This document shows positions 42,562 to 51,003 of a stretch of 64,000 nt of DNA, one piece after another. The stretch is taken from contig NZ_CP015079.1 of NCBI RefSeq assembly GCF_001653335.1, forward strand, positions 3,472,001 through 3,536,000. The letters are read 5' to 3'. The position numbers were made by a program, and so were the translations under genes. This stretch comes from Nocardioides dokdonensis FR1436. Lineage in GTDB: Bacteria > Actinomycetota > Actinomycetes > Propionibacteriales > Nocardioidaceae. Position 1 is the first letter of the stretch. The number at the start of each line of letters is the position of its first letter. The notes below the pieces were generated by a model that made no database searches, was not told where the DNA came from, and saw only the letters and a program-made list of their open reading frames with translations.

Positions 42562-43755
42562 ATGAGCTGGACCGGACCCGGGGACCCTGCCGACGTGGTG
42601 GCCGGCCTCGTGGCCACCTTCGAGCAGGTGTACGACGCCCGTCCCGACCTCGTGGGCCGGGCACCGGGGCGGGTCAACCTGATGGGCGAGCACACCGACT
42701 ACAACGCCGGGCTGGTGCTGCCGGTCGCGCTGCCGCACTCGACGTGGGCGGCGGTGCGCCGCCGCGACGACGACCTGGTGCGGGTCCGCAGCCTCCAGCA
42801 GGACCTGGGCTGGCAGGGCACCATCGGCTCCTGCGGCCCCGGCGGCCCGCAGGGCTGGGCGGCGTACGCCGTCGGGGTGCTGTGGGCGCTCGGCCCGGGC
42901 CTCGGCGAGCAGGGCCGCGCCGTGCCGGGGCTCGACATCCTCATCGACTCCACCGTCCCGGTGGGCGCCGGTCTGTCGAGCTCGGCCGCGCTCGAGTGCG
43001 CGGTGGCGACCGCAGTCGTCGGGGCGCTCGACCTCGACCTCGACCTGGACCGTCGCCGAGCGGTGGTGGCTGCAGCGATCCGCGCGGAGACCGAGGTGGT
43101 CGGGGCGCCCACCGGTGGGATGGACCAGACGGTGGCCATGCTCGCCGAGGCGGGCACGGCCCTGCTGCTCGACTTCGACACCGGCACCTCGCGCCCGGTC
43201 GCCCTGGGACTCGCGCGCAACGGTCTGCGGCTGCTGGTCACCGACACCCGGGTCGCCCACGCGCTCGTCGACGGCGGCTACGCCCAGCGCCGGGCGGACT
43301 GCGAGGAGGCCGCCCGACAGCTGGGCGTGCCCACGCTGCGCCACGCGACGCCCGAGCAGGCCGACCACCTCGCCGACGACCGGCTCCGCCGTCGCGCCCG
43401 CCACGTGACCACCGAGATCCGGCGCGTGGAGCTGGTGGCCGAGGCGATCGAGGCCCACGACCGGGCTGCCCTGACGCGGCTGGTGCTGGCGTCGCACCTG
43501 TCGATGCGCGACGACTTCGAGATCTCCTGCCCCGAGCTCGACGCCGCGGTCGACACCGCCGTCGAGGCCGGGGCCCTGGGGGCCCGCATGACCGGCGGTG
43601 GCTTCGGCGGCTCGACGGTGGCACTGGTGCCCGAGGAACGGGTCGAGGCGGTCGCCCGCGCCATCGACGCCCGCTTCGTCCGGGACGGCTTCGCGGCCCC
43701 CGCCCACCTCCTGGCGGAGCCATCGGACGGCGCCGGGACCGCCTGGCGGCCCTGA
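42562..43755 (+). CDS. galK: Galactokinase
   Basis: 397-aa GHMP kinase that phosphorylates galactose at C1. The signature GRVNLMGEHTDYN is at about residue 35, the ATP loop PVGAGLSSSAALE near 133, and motif 3 ARMTGGGFGGSTV near 340. The start is set by the -10 spacing, not the GTG three codons upstream. No galT or galE is next to it. Confidence 0.93.
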   Translation: MSWTGPGDPADVVAGLVATFEQVYDARPDLVGRAPGRVNLMGEHTDYNAGLVLPVALPHSTWAAVRRRDDDLVRVRSLQQDLGWQGTIGSCGPGGPQGWAAYAVGVLWALGPGLGEQGRAVPGLDILIDSTVPVGAGLSSSAALECAVATAVVGALDLDLDLDRRRAVVAAAIRAETEVVGAPTGGMDQTVAMLAEAGTALLLDFDTGTSRPVALGLARNGLRLLVTDTRVAHALVDGGYAQRRADCEEAARQLGVPTLRHATPEQADHLADDRLRRRARHVTTEIRRVELVAEAIEAHDRAALTRLVLASHLSMRDDFEISCPELDAAVDTAVEAGALGARMTGGGFGGSTVALVPEERVEAVARAIDARFVRDGFAAPAHLLAEPSDGAGTAWRP

Positions 43756-43757
43756 CC

Positions 43758-45107
43758 TCAGGTCGAGGAGACCCCGATCCGCCCTTCACGGAAGGCCTCG
43801 ACGAACAGCGCGTGGTCGGCCCGGGCCCGGTCGGCGTAGGCGATCGCGAAGTCGCTGATCCAGGCGACCAGCTCGTCGCGGCGCTCACCCACGCTCGCGA
43901 CCACCGCCTCCTCGACCTGGAAGTCCACCAGGTCCTGCTCGCTGTCCTCGTCGGAGGCGCAGTGGATCTTCGCGGTCGCCCGGCCCAGCAGCTCGACCAC
44001 CGCGGCCATGTCGTCGGGCTCGGTGATGCCCGACCAGTCCAGGTCGACCTCGTACGGCGACACCTCGGCCACGACGTAGCCGACCCCGTCGATGGCGGCG
44101 TGGCCGAGCAGCGGGTCGGTGTGCACCTGCAGGGCCCGTTGGCTGACCACCGTGCGGTGCCCCTCGTGGTCGAAGTAGGAGTCGACGTCGGTGTTGTCGG
44201 CGAACCTGCTCAGCGCCGGCACGTTGGCCTGCTTCATCGAGAGCACCACGTCGTTGTCGAGCGCCTGGCTGTGGCCCTCGATCAGCAGGTTGTAGGCGGG
44301 CAGCCCGGCACTGCCGATGCCGAAGCCGGACTTGCCGACGACGTCGTGCAGGTCGTAGAAGACCGCCCGCGAGGAACGACGCTGGTCGGGGATCGTCTCC
44401 AGGTAGTCGCGGTAGGCCTGCTCGACCCGGGCGCGCTCCTCGTCGTCGAGGCGGCGCACCGACGGGTCGTCACGGAAGCGACGGTGCTCGCCGTCGCCTC
44501 GAGTGGTGTTCTGGGCGAGCAGGTCGGTGCGCCGCTGCTCGCGCGCCTCCAGCAGCGCCTCGTGCACCGGCCCGGTGGTGTTGTGCAGGTAGAGCGCGTA
44601 GTCGTCCTCGTCGCTCTCGACGTACTCGTCAACCTGGTCGAGGTAGGCGTGCAGGTAGCGCGTCACGAGGTCACGCACGTCCTGCTCCGGCAGCGCCTTC
44701 TGCCAGCCCACCAGTCCCAGGGACGCGGCGAAGCGCTGGAGGTCCCAGGTAAAGCGGCCCAGGTAGGCCTCGTCGAAGTCGTTGACGTCGAAGACGAAGC
44801 GACCGTCCGAGTTGAGGTAGGTCCCGAAGTTCTCGACGTGCAGGTCTCCGTGGATCCAGATCCGGCTGCTGCGCTCGTCCGCGAAGTCCTCGGTCCACAC
44901 CTGGGCGCCGGCCGAGCCGCCCGCGCTGCCGGTGACGTCGGCGTAGAACAGGCAGGCGGTGCCCCGGTAGAACGCGTGGGGGTCCGCGGCCATCTTGCGG
45001 TACTTGCCCCGGAAGCCCACCGGGTCGGCTTCCATCAGATCGGCGAACGCCGCGTCCAGCACCTCGATGATGGTCCCGGTCCGGTCCTGGTCGTCCATGC
45101 CGGTCAT
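43758..45107 (-). CDS. DUF2252-family protein
   Basis: 449-aa protein. DUF2252 has an aminoglycoside-phosphotransferase-like core: IWIHGDLHVENFG near residue 90 and VFDVNDFDEAYLGRFTWDL near 110 match the catalytic and metal-binding loops of that fold. KQANVPALSRF lies further on. Function is unknown; a kinase-like activity is inferred. It is convergent with galK, with two bases between the stops. Confidence 0.87.
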   Translation of the reverse strand: MTGMDDQDRTGTIIEVLDAAFADLMEADPVGFRGKYRKMAADPHAFYRGTACLFYADVTGSAGGSAGAQVWTEDFADERSSRIWIHGDLHVENFGTYLNSDGRFVFDVNDFDEAYLGRFTWDLQRFAASLGLVGWQKALPEQDVRDLVTRYLHAYLDQVDEYVESDEDDYALYLHNTTGPVHEALLEAREQRRTDLLAQNTTRGDGEHRRFRDDPSVRRLDDEERARVEQAYRDYLETIPDQRRSSRAVFYDLHDVVGKSGFGIGSAGLPAYNLLIEGHSQALDNDVVLSMKQANVPALSRFADNTDVDSYFDHEGHRTVVSQRALQVHTDPLLGHAAIDGVGYVVAEVSPYEVDLDWSGITEPDDMAAVVELLGRATAKIHCASDEDSEQDLVDFQVEEAVVASVGERRDELVAWISDFAIAYADRARADHALFVEAFREGRIGVSST

Positions 45108-45260
45108 GGTGCCACCCCCGCTGACCCGGTAGGGGCACGCGGGCAGGCTCGGTCATGCTCGTGGTCGACCAGCACGCCCGTGGAGGTGAGTGCGCGTGCT
45201 CAGCACCGACGGGTACGCCGACGCATCCAGGGGCCCGGCCGGGCGCAGCATGGTGGACCC

Positions 45261-45548
45261 ATGAGCACACCCACCCAGAACAAGACCACCAACGCCTTCT
45301 ACGCCCAGGCCGCGATCTCCTTCGGCCTCGCCCTGCTGTGCATGGTCGTCGCGGTGCTGTACCTGCCCGTCGACCCCTGGATCCGCGCCTTCCTCGGCCT
45401 CGGCACCCTCTTCCTGACGACCTCCACCTTCACGCTCTCGAAGTGCGTCCGCGACGCGCAGGAGACCTCGTCGGTGGTCAACCGGCTCGACCAGGCCCGC
45501 GTCGACAAGATCCTCGCCGACCACGACCCCTTCAGCGTCGTCTCCTGA
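45261..45548 (+). CDS. YiaA/YiaB-family small membrane protein
   Basis: 95 aa with two hydrophobic segments (about 14-37 and 41-62): FYAQAAISFGLALLCMVVAV and FLGLGTLFLTTSTFTLSKCV. The C-terminus is charged (RLDQARVDKILAD). It matches the two-helix YiaA/B family. Function is unknown. Confidence 0.8.
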   Translation: MSTPTQNKTTNAFYAQAAISFGLALLCMVVAVLYLPVDPWIRAFLGLGTLFLTTSTFTLSKCVRDAQETSSVVNRLDQARVDKILADHDPFSVVS

Positions 45549-45605
45549 GCGGTGCGTGCTTGACTGCGGGGGCACCCGATCGATCCCCCACGAGAGGACC
45601 TGCAC

Positions 45606-46016
45606 GTGGCACCCAGCCCCACCGCCCGCACCAGCATCGAGAACGCCGTCGGACACGTACGCCGCCGGGCCCGCGGCCCGCTGAGGCTGGGTCTGCGCGT
45701 CAGTGGACAGGCGGTCCGGGCCCTGCGACCGCACGTCGAGCGGGGTGTCGCCCTCGTGCGGGAGCGTGGTCGCGACGCCACCGACCCCAGCACGTCCGGC
45801 CCCGCCGACACGTCCGACACCGGCACGTCCACCACCGGCCAGGCCACGGCCGGCGCCCCCACGCCGGCCGACGTGGCGGCCCGGGTGGCACCCCGACCCG
45901 ACCTGGCTGCGGACAGCGAGTCGGACGTCAGCTCCCCGGCGGACGCCCCCGGCGACCGCCTGCCCCCGCGGCGCTCCGCGCCGGCCCCGACCCCGGTGCG
46001 GCCTGCTGACTCCTGA
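45606..46016 (+). CDS. Low-complexity hypothetical protein
   Basis: 136 aa with a GTG start behind GAGAGGA. The first 55 residues are basic and helical (VRRRARGPLRLGLRVSG). The rest is a disordered Thr/Ser/Asp/Pro/Ala stretch. No family is recognised. Together with the next gene it may form a pair of envelope or nucleoid-associated small proteins, but nothing in the sequence decides this. Confidence 0.5.
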   Translation: MAPSPTARTSIENAVGHVRRRARGPLRLGLRVSGQAVRALRPHVERGVALVRERGRDATDPSTSGPADTSDTGTSTTGQATAGAPTPADVAARVAPRPDLAADSESDVSSPADAPGDRLPPRRSAPAPTPVRPADS

Positions 46017-46129
46017 GGTCGTTGCTTCACCCCTGGGTGCGGGGTCGGCCGTCCCGGCACCTGGTTGACTCGTGCACGCCCGGGTGGTCACGAGACCCCT
46101 GGTACCCCATCCCCCAGGAGGACACCACC

Positions 46130-46810
46130 GTGCCCACCCCGCTGTCCAAGATCCCCGTCGTCGGCCCGGCCGCCGAGGCGGCCACCGACCTGGCTGCCGG
46201 TGCCGTGAAGCTGCCGGCCGCCGTCGCCGGCAAGGCCGCCGGACAGGTCCGCACCGGTGTGAGCCTGGGCCGCACGGCCGTCGAGGGCACGGCGCGCTCG
46301 CTGCTCGGCCGGGTGACCGGACGCGGTGCGCCCGAGGCGGACGCCCCTGCTCAGGCTGCTCCGGCGGCCGAGCCGCAGGCGAAGACCACCGAGCAGAAGG
46401 TCGCGACCTCGAAGCCGACCTCGAAGCCGGCACCGAAGCCGGCACCACAGCCGCCGGTCCACGACGAGCCGCTGACCGGCATCGACGCCGCGGCGGAGGA
46501 CGTCGTCGTCAAGGCGACCCCTGCCGACGTGGCTGCCGTGACCGGTGGCGGGGACACCGCCACGAAGAGCCCCGCCAAGAAGGCACCGGTCAAGAGGAGC
46601 ACGGCGAAGAAGGCGCCGGCCGTGAAGAAGGCTCCGGCTGCGAAGAAGGCGCCCACCAAGACCGCCGACCAGGTGCCGCTGAAGTCCGCTCCGACGCCGG
46701 CCTCGGCTGCGCCGCCGGAGCCCGTCGGCTCCCCCGCCGCCGCCGAGACCGAGGCCCGGATCGAGGCCGAGACCGAGGCGCACGCCCAGCAGCGGGCCAG
46801 CGAGGACTGA
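46130..46810 (+). CDS. Ala/Lys/Pro-rich protein with histone H1-like repeats
   Basis: 226 aa; the GTG start follows CAGGAGGACACCACC. Residues 1-65 form an amphipathic Ala-rich region (VVGPAAEAATDLAAGAVKLP). Residues about 143-185 carry KKAP-type repeats (SPAKKAPVKRSTAKKAP, then KKAPAAKKAPTK) like histone H1 tails of actinobacterial HU/Lsr2-type proteins. The end is acidic. DNA binding is plausible for the repeat region. No folded domain is recognised. Confidence 0.65.
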   Translation: MPTPLSKIPVVGPAAEAATDLAAGAVKLPAAVAGKAAGQVRTGVSLGRTAVEGTARSLLGRVTGRGAPEADAPAQAAPAAEPQAKTTEQKVATSKPTSKPAPKPAPQPPVHDEPLTGIDAAAEDVVVKATPADVAAVTGGGDTATKSPAKKAPVKRSTAKKAPAVKKAPAAKKAPTKTADQVPLKSAPTPASAAPPEPVGSPAAAETEARIEAETEAHAQQRASED

Positions 46811-46848
46811 GCACCCGCCCGCACCGCAGCGCACCAGCAGCACAGCGA

Positions 46849-46884
46849 ACGACCCGGGGCCCACCGCGGTGGGCCCCGGGTCGT
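46849..46884. terminator. 36-bp perfect palindrome between convergent genes
   Basis: 18-bp arms with no unpaired bases, centred at 46866/46867, between the stop of the Lys-rich gene (46810) and the stop of fadE23 (46909). No T-tail. A bidirectional terminator is the likely role. Confidence 0.75.
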
Positions 46885-46908
46885 CGTACGTCCGGGTGCT
46901 GCCTGGTG

Positions 46909-48129
46909 CTACTTCAGCTCGGCGCTGCTCAGCCCCAGCACGCGTCGGGCGACGATGAGCTGCTGGATCTGCTGGGTGCCCTCGAAGATGTCGAGGATCT
47001 TGGAGTCGCGCGCCCACTTCTCGAGCAGCTCGTGCTCGCTGTAGCCCAGCGATCCGGCCAGCTCGACGCACGAGAGCGTGATGTCGGAGCCGACCCTTCC
47101 GGCCTTGGCCTTGGCCATGGAAGCCTCGAGCGAGTTCGGCTCGCGGTTGTCGGCCATCCACGCGGCCTGCAGGGTGAGCAGGCGGGCAGCCTCCCAGTCG
47201 GCCTCCATCTGCAGGAACTTCGCGGCAGCAGCCGACTGCGTGATCGCCGGACGGTCGTAGTCGATGACGACGCCGGCCTTCTCGAGGAGCTCACGGGTCA
47301 GGTCGAGGGAGGCCTTCGCGCAGCCGATCGCCATGGCGGCCACCAGCGGACGGGTGTTGTCGAAGGTGGCCATCGCCCCGGCGAAGCCCTGCTTGGGGTC
47401 GACGTCGGCCGAACCGAGCAGGTTCTCCTTCGGGACGCGGCAGTCCTCGAAGATGATGGTGGCGGTGTCCGAGGCCTTGATGCCGAGCTTGTGCTCGAGC
47501 CGGTCCACGCGCATGCCCGGCGTGCCCTTGGGCACGACGAACGACTTGATGGCCGCGCGGCCCAGGTCCCGGTCGAGGGTCGCCCACACGACGATCGCGT
47601 CGGCGCGGTCGCCGCTGGTGACGTAGATCTTCTCGCCGTTGATGACGTAGTGGTCGCCGTCGAGGACCGCGGTGGTCTGGATGTTCGCGGAGTCCGAGCC
47701 GGTGCCGGGCTCGGTGATGGCCATCCCGGCCCACACACCGTCGAAGCGCGCGTGCTGCTCGTCGTTGGCGACCGAGGCGATGGCGGAGTTGCCGAGGCCC
47801 TGCCGGGGCATGGAGAGCAGCAGCCCGACGTCACCCCAGCACATCTCGGCGATCGAGAGGACCGAGGCCAGGTTGGCGCCGTTCTTGGTGCCCGAGGTGT
47901 CGGGCTTCTCGGGGGCCTCGTCACGACGGACGCCGGCAGCGCCGGCACCCTCGGCCGCGCCGGACTCGGAGAGCCCGTCGATCATCGAGGCGAGCATGTC
48001 GAGCTCGGTCGGGTAGGCGTGCTCGGCCTTGTCGTACTTGCGCGAGATTGGGCGCAGCATGTTCATGGCGACCTGGTGGGCCTGGTCGCGCAGCGGGCGG
48101 AACTTCTTGGGGTCGTCCAGACTGATCAT
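46909..48129 (-). CDS. Acyl-CoA dehydrogenase FadE23-like
   Basis: 406-aa flavoprotein. Substrate and FAD motifs are MAITEPGTGSDSANIQTTA, INGEKIYVTSGDRADAIV and the C-terminal YSEHELLEKWARDSKILDIFEGTQQIQ, where the Glu of FEGT is conserved. It closely resembles mycobacterial FadE23 and sits directly after the FadE24-like gene, the same pair order. Such pairs usually form heteromeric dehydrogenases. It may act on branched, steroid-derived or cell-wall-related acyl-CoA; the substrate is unknown. Confidence 0.87.
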   Translation of the reverse strand: MISLDDPKKFRPLRDQAHQVAMNMLRPISRKYDKAEHAYPTELDMLASMIDGLSESGAAEGAGAAGVRRDEAPEKPDTSGTKNGANLASVLSIAEMCWGDVGLLLSMPRQGLGNSAIASVANDEQHARFDGVWAGMAITEPGTGSDSANIQTTAVLDGDHYVINGEKIYVTSGDRADAIVVWATLDRDLGRAAIKSFVVPKGTPGMRVDRLEHKLGIKASDTATIIFEDCRVPKENLLGSADVDPKQGFAGAMATFDNTRPLVAAMAIGCAKASLDLTRELLEKAGVVIDYDRPAITQSAAAAKFLQMEADWEAARLLTLQAAWMADNREPNSLEASMAKAKAGRVGSDITLSCVELAGSLGYSEHELLEKWARDSKILDIFEGTQQIQQLIVARRVLGLSSAELK

Positions 48130-48141
48130 GATGGGTGGTCC

Positions 48142-49518
48142 TCAGACGAGGACGGCTCCTTCCAGCACGGCGACGGCCCGCAGGTCGCGGTACCACCGTT
48201 CCACGGGGTGTTCCTTGACGAATCCATGGCCGCCGAGCAGCTGCACGCCGTCGAGGCCGATGCGCATGCCCTTGTCAGCGCACAGGCGGCGGGCGAGCGA
48301 GACCTCGCGGGCGAAGTCCTTGCCCGCCGCGGCGCGGCCGGCGGCCTTGTAGGTGAGCAGCCGCATGGCCTGCAGCTCGATGGCGATGTCGGCGACCATG
48401 AAGGCCACCGACTGGCGGTGGGCGACCGGTTCCCCGAAGGCCTTGCGCTCCTTGACATAGGGCGTGACGTAGTCGAGCACGGCCTGGGCGGTGCCCACGG
48501 CCAGTGCGCACCACGCCAGGCGCGAGAGCCGCACGCACTCGGCGTACGTCGTGCCGTCGGTGGCCCCGAGGACGGCATCGGCGGGCACGGTGACGCCCTC
48601 GAGGCGCAGACGGGTCATCGAGGCGGCGCGCACGCCCATGCCGGGGTCGGACTCGACGCTCAGGCCCGCTGTGGAGGACTCGACGAGGAAGAGCACGGGC
48701 TGGTCGTCGAGCCGGGCGCCGACGATGAAGAGCTCCGCCTCGGCGCCACGGACCACGGCGCTCTTGACGCCGTCGAGGACGAAGCCGTCGTCGGTGCGTC
48801 GCGCAGTGGTGGCGGGCTTGAAGGCGTCGAACAGGACAGTGGGCTCGGCCAGCGCCAGCGCGGCGGCCGGCACCTCGTCGCCGGTGAAGGCCGGCAGGTA
48901 GGTCTGTTGCTGGGCCTCGGTGCCCCACAGGCCCAGGGCGGTGGCGACCGCTCCCGGAGCGAGGGCTGCGATCGCCAGGCCCATGTCGCCGTGCGCGAGC
49001 GCCTCGGCGACGAGGGTGCCGGCCACGGCCGAGCGCTCCTCGGAGATGCCGCCGAGCGCCTCGGGCACGCCGAGGATCGGCAGGCCGATCTCGAGGCTGG
49101 CCTTCAGCAGCGGCTCAGGGGCGGCACACGCCTCGTCCGCCTCGGCGGCCGCGGGACGGACCACCTCGGCGGCGTACTCGCTGACGACGTCGACGAGCAT
49201 CTGCTCGTCCTCGCCCGGGGTGATGTCGAAGGCGCCCTTCGGCGCTGCGGACGGCACCCGGACGCCCGGCTGCTGCCGGCTGCCCACGCGGGCGAAGGCC
49301 CGGTTGGCGCTGGTGGCGGCGCGGAAGCCGGTGCGGGTCGCGGTGAAGACGGCGTGCTCGGTCTGCTTGCGCAGCCCGACGCGGTCGAGGAGGTCGCTCT
49401 GGGCGAGCTTGCCGAGGGCAGCCACGGCGTAGCCGATCGGGTCGCGCGTCTCGGTGCCCGCCAACCCGTGCCTGCCACCCGGACGCAGCCGCGCCGGAAG
49501 GGTTCTGGTGAGGTCCAT
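48142..49518 (-). CDS. Acyl-CoA dehydrogenase FadE24-like
   Basis: 458-aa partner of the preceding dehydrogenase. The N-terminal 110 residues are an extension; the ACAD core begins at FDITPGEDEQMLVDVVSEY. Further blocks are SVESDPGMGVRAAS and GGHGFVKEHPVERWYRDLRA near the end. The ATG at 49518 follows TACATT by six bases. That -10 is inside a palindromic operator, so the pair is probably repressed by a TetR-type regulator not in the window. Confidence 0.87.
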   Translation of the reverse strand: MDLTRTLPARLRPGGRHGLAGTETRDPIGYAVAALGKLAQSDLLDRVGLRKQTEHAVFTATRTGFRAATSANRAFARVGSRQQPGVRVPSAAPKGAFDITPGEDEQMLVDVVSEYAAEVVRPAAAEADEACAAPEPLLKASLEIGLPILGVPEALGGISEERSAVAGTLVAEALAHGDMGLAIAALAPGAVATALGLWGTEAQQQTYLPAFTGDEVPAAALALAEPTVLFDAFKPATTARRTDDGFVLDGVKSAVVRGAEAELFIVGARLDDQPVLFLVESSTAGLSVESDPGMGVRAASMTRLRLEGVTVPADAVLGATDGTTYAECVRLSRLAWCALAVGTAQAVLDYVTPYVKERKAFGEPVAHRQSVAFMVADIAIELQAMRLLTYKAAGRAAAGKDFAREVSLARRLCADKGMRIGLDGVQLLGGHGFVKEHPVERWYRDLRAVAVLEGAVLV

Positions 49519-49524
49519 GCAGAT

Positions 49525-49543
49525 AATGTAACTACGAGTTACA
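49525..49543 (-). promoter_or_regulatory. Palindromic operator over the fadE24 -10
   Basis: TGTAACT-ACG-AGTTACA (49527-49543) is a perfect 7-bp inverted repeat. The minus-strand -10 TACATT (49530-49525) overlaps one arm. Binding would block the promoter directly. The shape suits a TetR-family repressor. Confidence 0.75.
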
Positions 49544-49639
49544 CAATGCGCTACACCTGCTCCGGTGTCACAGGTCACACCGGTACGGCCACGAGTGGCC
49601 GGGTGCGGTGGCGGTTGGGCGTGCAGGCCTGCCCCCTCC

Positions 49640-49645
49640 TAGGAT
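49640..49645 (+). promoter_or_regulatory. Leaderless promoter -10 of def
   Basis: TAGGAT, seven bases before the ATG at 49653. Confidence 0.65.
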
Positions 49646-49652
49646 CGCGCGC

Positions 49653-50249
49653 ATGTCCGACCAGCCTGAGCAGCCCGACCACGCGCCGTACGGCCCCCTG
49701 CCCGAGGGCGGCACCGCCCGCCCGATGACCCGCTGGGGCACGCCGGTCATGCACCGGCCCCAGGCGCAGGTCACCGCCTACGACGACGACCTGCGCGCGC
49801 TGGTCGCCGACATGGTCGCCACGATGTACGCCGCCGACGGGGTCGGCCTGGCCGCCTGCCAGATCGGCGTGGACCGGGCGGTCTTCGTCTTCGACTGCCC
49901 CGACGACACCGGGGAGCGCACCGTCGGCGTGGTCTGCAACCCCGTGCTCGAGCTCCCCGAGGGCAAGGACCGCAACCTCGATGACAGCGACGAGGGCTGC
50001 CTGTCCTACCCCGGCGCGTTCGTCGCCTGCGCCCGCCCCGACGAGGCGACGGTCACCGGGACCGGCCTCGACGGCGAGCCGGTCACCTTCACCGGCACCG
50101 GCCTGCTGGCCCGTTGCCTGCAGCACGAGACCGACCACACCAACGGCACCGTCTTCGGCGACCGCTTGCCGACCAAGCTGCGCAAGAAGCTGGCCAAGGA
50201 GCACGAGAAGGCCGCCGACGAGTTCCCTGACGGCTGGCCCGTCGCCTGA
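49653..50249 (+). CDS. def: Peptide deformylase
   Basis: 198-aa metalloenzyme that removes the N-formyl group from new proteins. All three motifs are present: GVGLAACQIG near residue 65, EGCLSYPG near 113 and QHETDHTNG near 160, which give Gln, Cys and the HExxH metal site. It has a 25-residue N-terminal extension. The start is set by the -10 spacing. Confidence 0.95.
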   Translation: MSDQPEQPDHAPYGPLPEGGTARPMTRWGTPVMHRPQAQVTAYDDDLRALVADMVATMYAADGVGLAACQIGVDRAVFVFDCPDDTGERTVGVVCNPVLELPEGKDRNLDDSDEGCLSYPGAFVACARPDEATVTGTGLDGEPVTFTGTGLLARCLQHETDHTNGTVFGDRLPTKLRKKLAKEHEKAADEFPDGWPVA

Positions 50250-50259
50250 GCGTCCGCCC

Positions 50260-50350
50260 TGCATGAGTCCCCGGTCAGCCGGGGACTCATGCACTTGATG
50301 GGTGTTGCAACGCCCGACAAGTACCGGAGTCCCCGGTCGACCGGGGACTC
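50260..50350. repeat. Three-hairpin inverted element
   Basis: Three palindromes in 91 bp. 50260-50293 has 15-bp perfect arms and a TCAG loop. 50294-50321 is a palindrome centred on GTTGCAAC with minor mismatches. 50327-50350 is a perfect 24-bp palindrome built on GAGTCCCCGGTCGACCGGGG. The outer two share GAGTCCCCGG/CCGGGGACTC. It lies between convergent def and the HIT-like gene, 11 and 19 bases from their stops, so it may terminate both. Confidence 0.85.
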
Positions 50351-50368
50351 ATGCAGCGGGTCCCTCCC

Positions 50369-50974
50369 CTAGTCGCGACCCGGGAAGGGCGTGCCCCCGC
50401 CCGCGGCCAGGGCCTCGGCGACGATGCCCAGGTGCTGCTCGCGCAGGTCGTCGGGCAGCGGCGGCAGCACGTCGTCCCAGAACGCCAGCATCGCGCCGCG
50501 GCCCTGCATCATCCCGGCCGGGCGGGCCAGTGCCCACAGGTGGAAGTGCTCGGAGCCGTCGCCCCAGCGCGCCAGGTGGGTGCGGGCCACTCCCGGCACG
50601 GCCTTGACGGCGTTGCTCACGCGCTGCAGCAGCGGCCCCAGGGTGGCGAGCAGGTCGAGCGGCGCGTCGTCGAGCAGCACGTGCTCGCGCGGAGCGATCC
50701 CCCCGACGAACGGGAGCCCGAAGGGCGTGAACCCCGACCGCACCTGCCACAGGTCGTCGTGCCAGATGGTGTGCTCGGACGGCCGGCAGTGCCCGCACTC
50801 GCTGCGGTCGACCTCGCCCGCGCGTGGCGCCTCCGGCACCAGCATCGGCTCCAGCGCCTTGAGCGTGACCTCCTCGAAGCAGGAGAACCGGTCGTCGACC
50901 AGGGGTCGGCTCGAGAGCCGCTCCCCGATCGGGAGGGTGCGGTGGTACGCCGAGTCGGCGGGTTGCTGGTCCAT
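50369..50974 (-). CDS. HIT-like nucleotide-binding protein
   Basis: 201 aa. ECGHC near residue 60 is followed by histidines in EHTIWHDDLWQVRSGF, and HFHLWALARP near residue 135 matches an HIT-type or galactose-1-phosphate uridylyltransferase-like active site (HxHxW). The fold call is moderate; the activity (nucleotide hydrolase or transferase) is not determined. The ATG follows TAACGT by six bases. Confidence 0.7.
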   Translation of the reverse strand: MDQQPADSAYHRTLPIGERLSSRPLVDDRFSCFEEVTLKALEPMLVPEAPRAGEVDRSECGHCRPSEHTIWHDDLWQVRSGFTPFGLPFVGGIAPREHVLLDDAPLDLLATLGPLLQRVSNAVKAVPGVARTHLARWGDGSEHFHLWALARPAGMMQGRGAMLAFWDDVLPPLPDDLREQHLGIVAEALAAGGGTPFPGRD

Positions 50975-51003
50975 GTGCCGACGTTAGCCACTAGCCTGCG
51001 CGG
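50975..51003. promoter_or_regulatory. Back-to-back leaderless promoters 29 bp apart
   Basis: Minus-strand TAACGT (50986-50981) and plus-strand TAGCCT (50992-50997) each lie six bases from a start codon (50974 and 51004). The -10 boxes are five bases apart, so two polymerases cannot bind at once. Confidence 0.75.

Noticed and set aside
50260..50350. Ordinary rho-independent terminator only
   Set aside because: There is no T-tail, and three nested palindromes with shared outer arms exceed a simple terminator; it is kept as a repeat element with possible terminator function.
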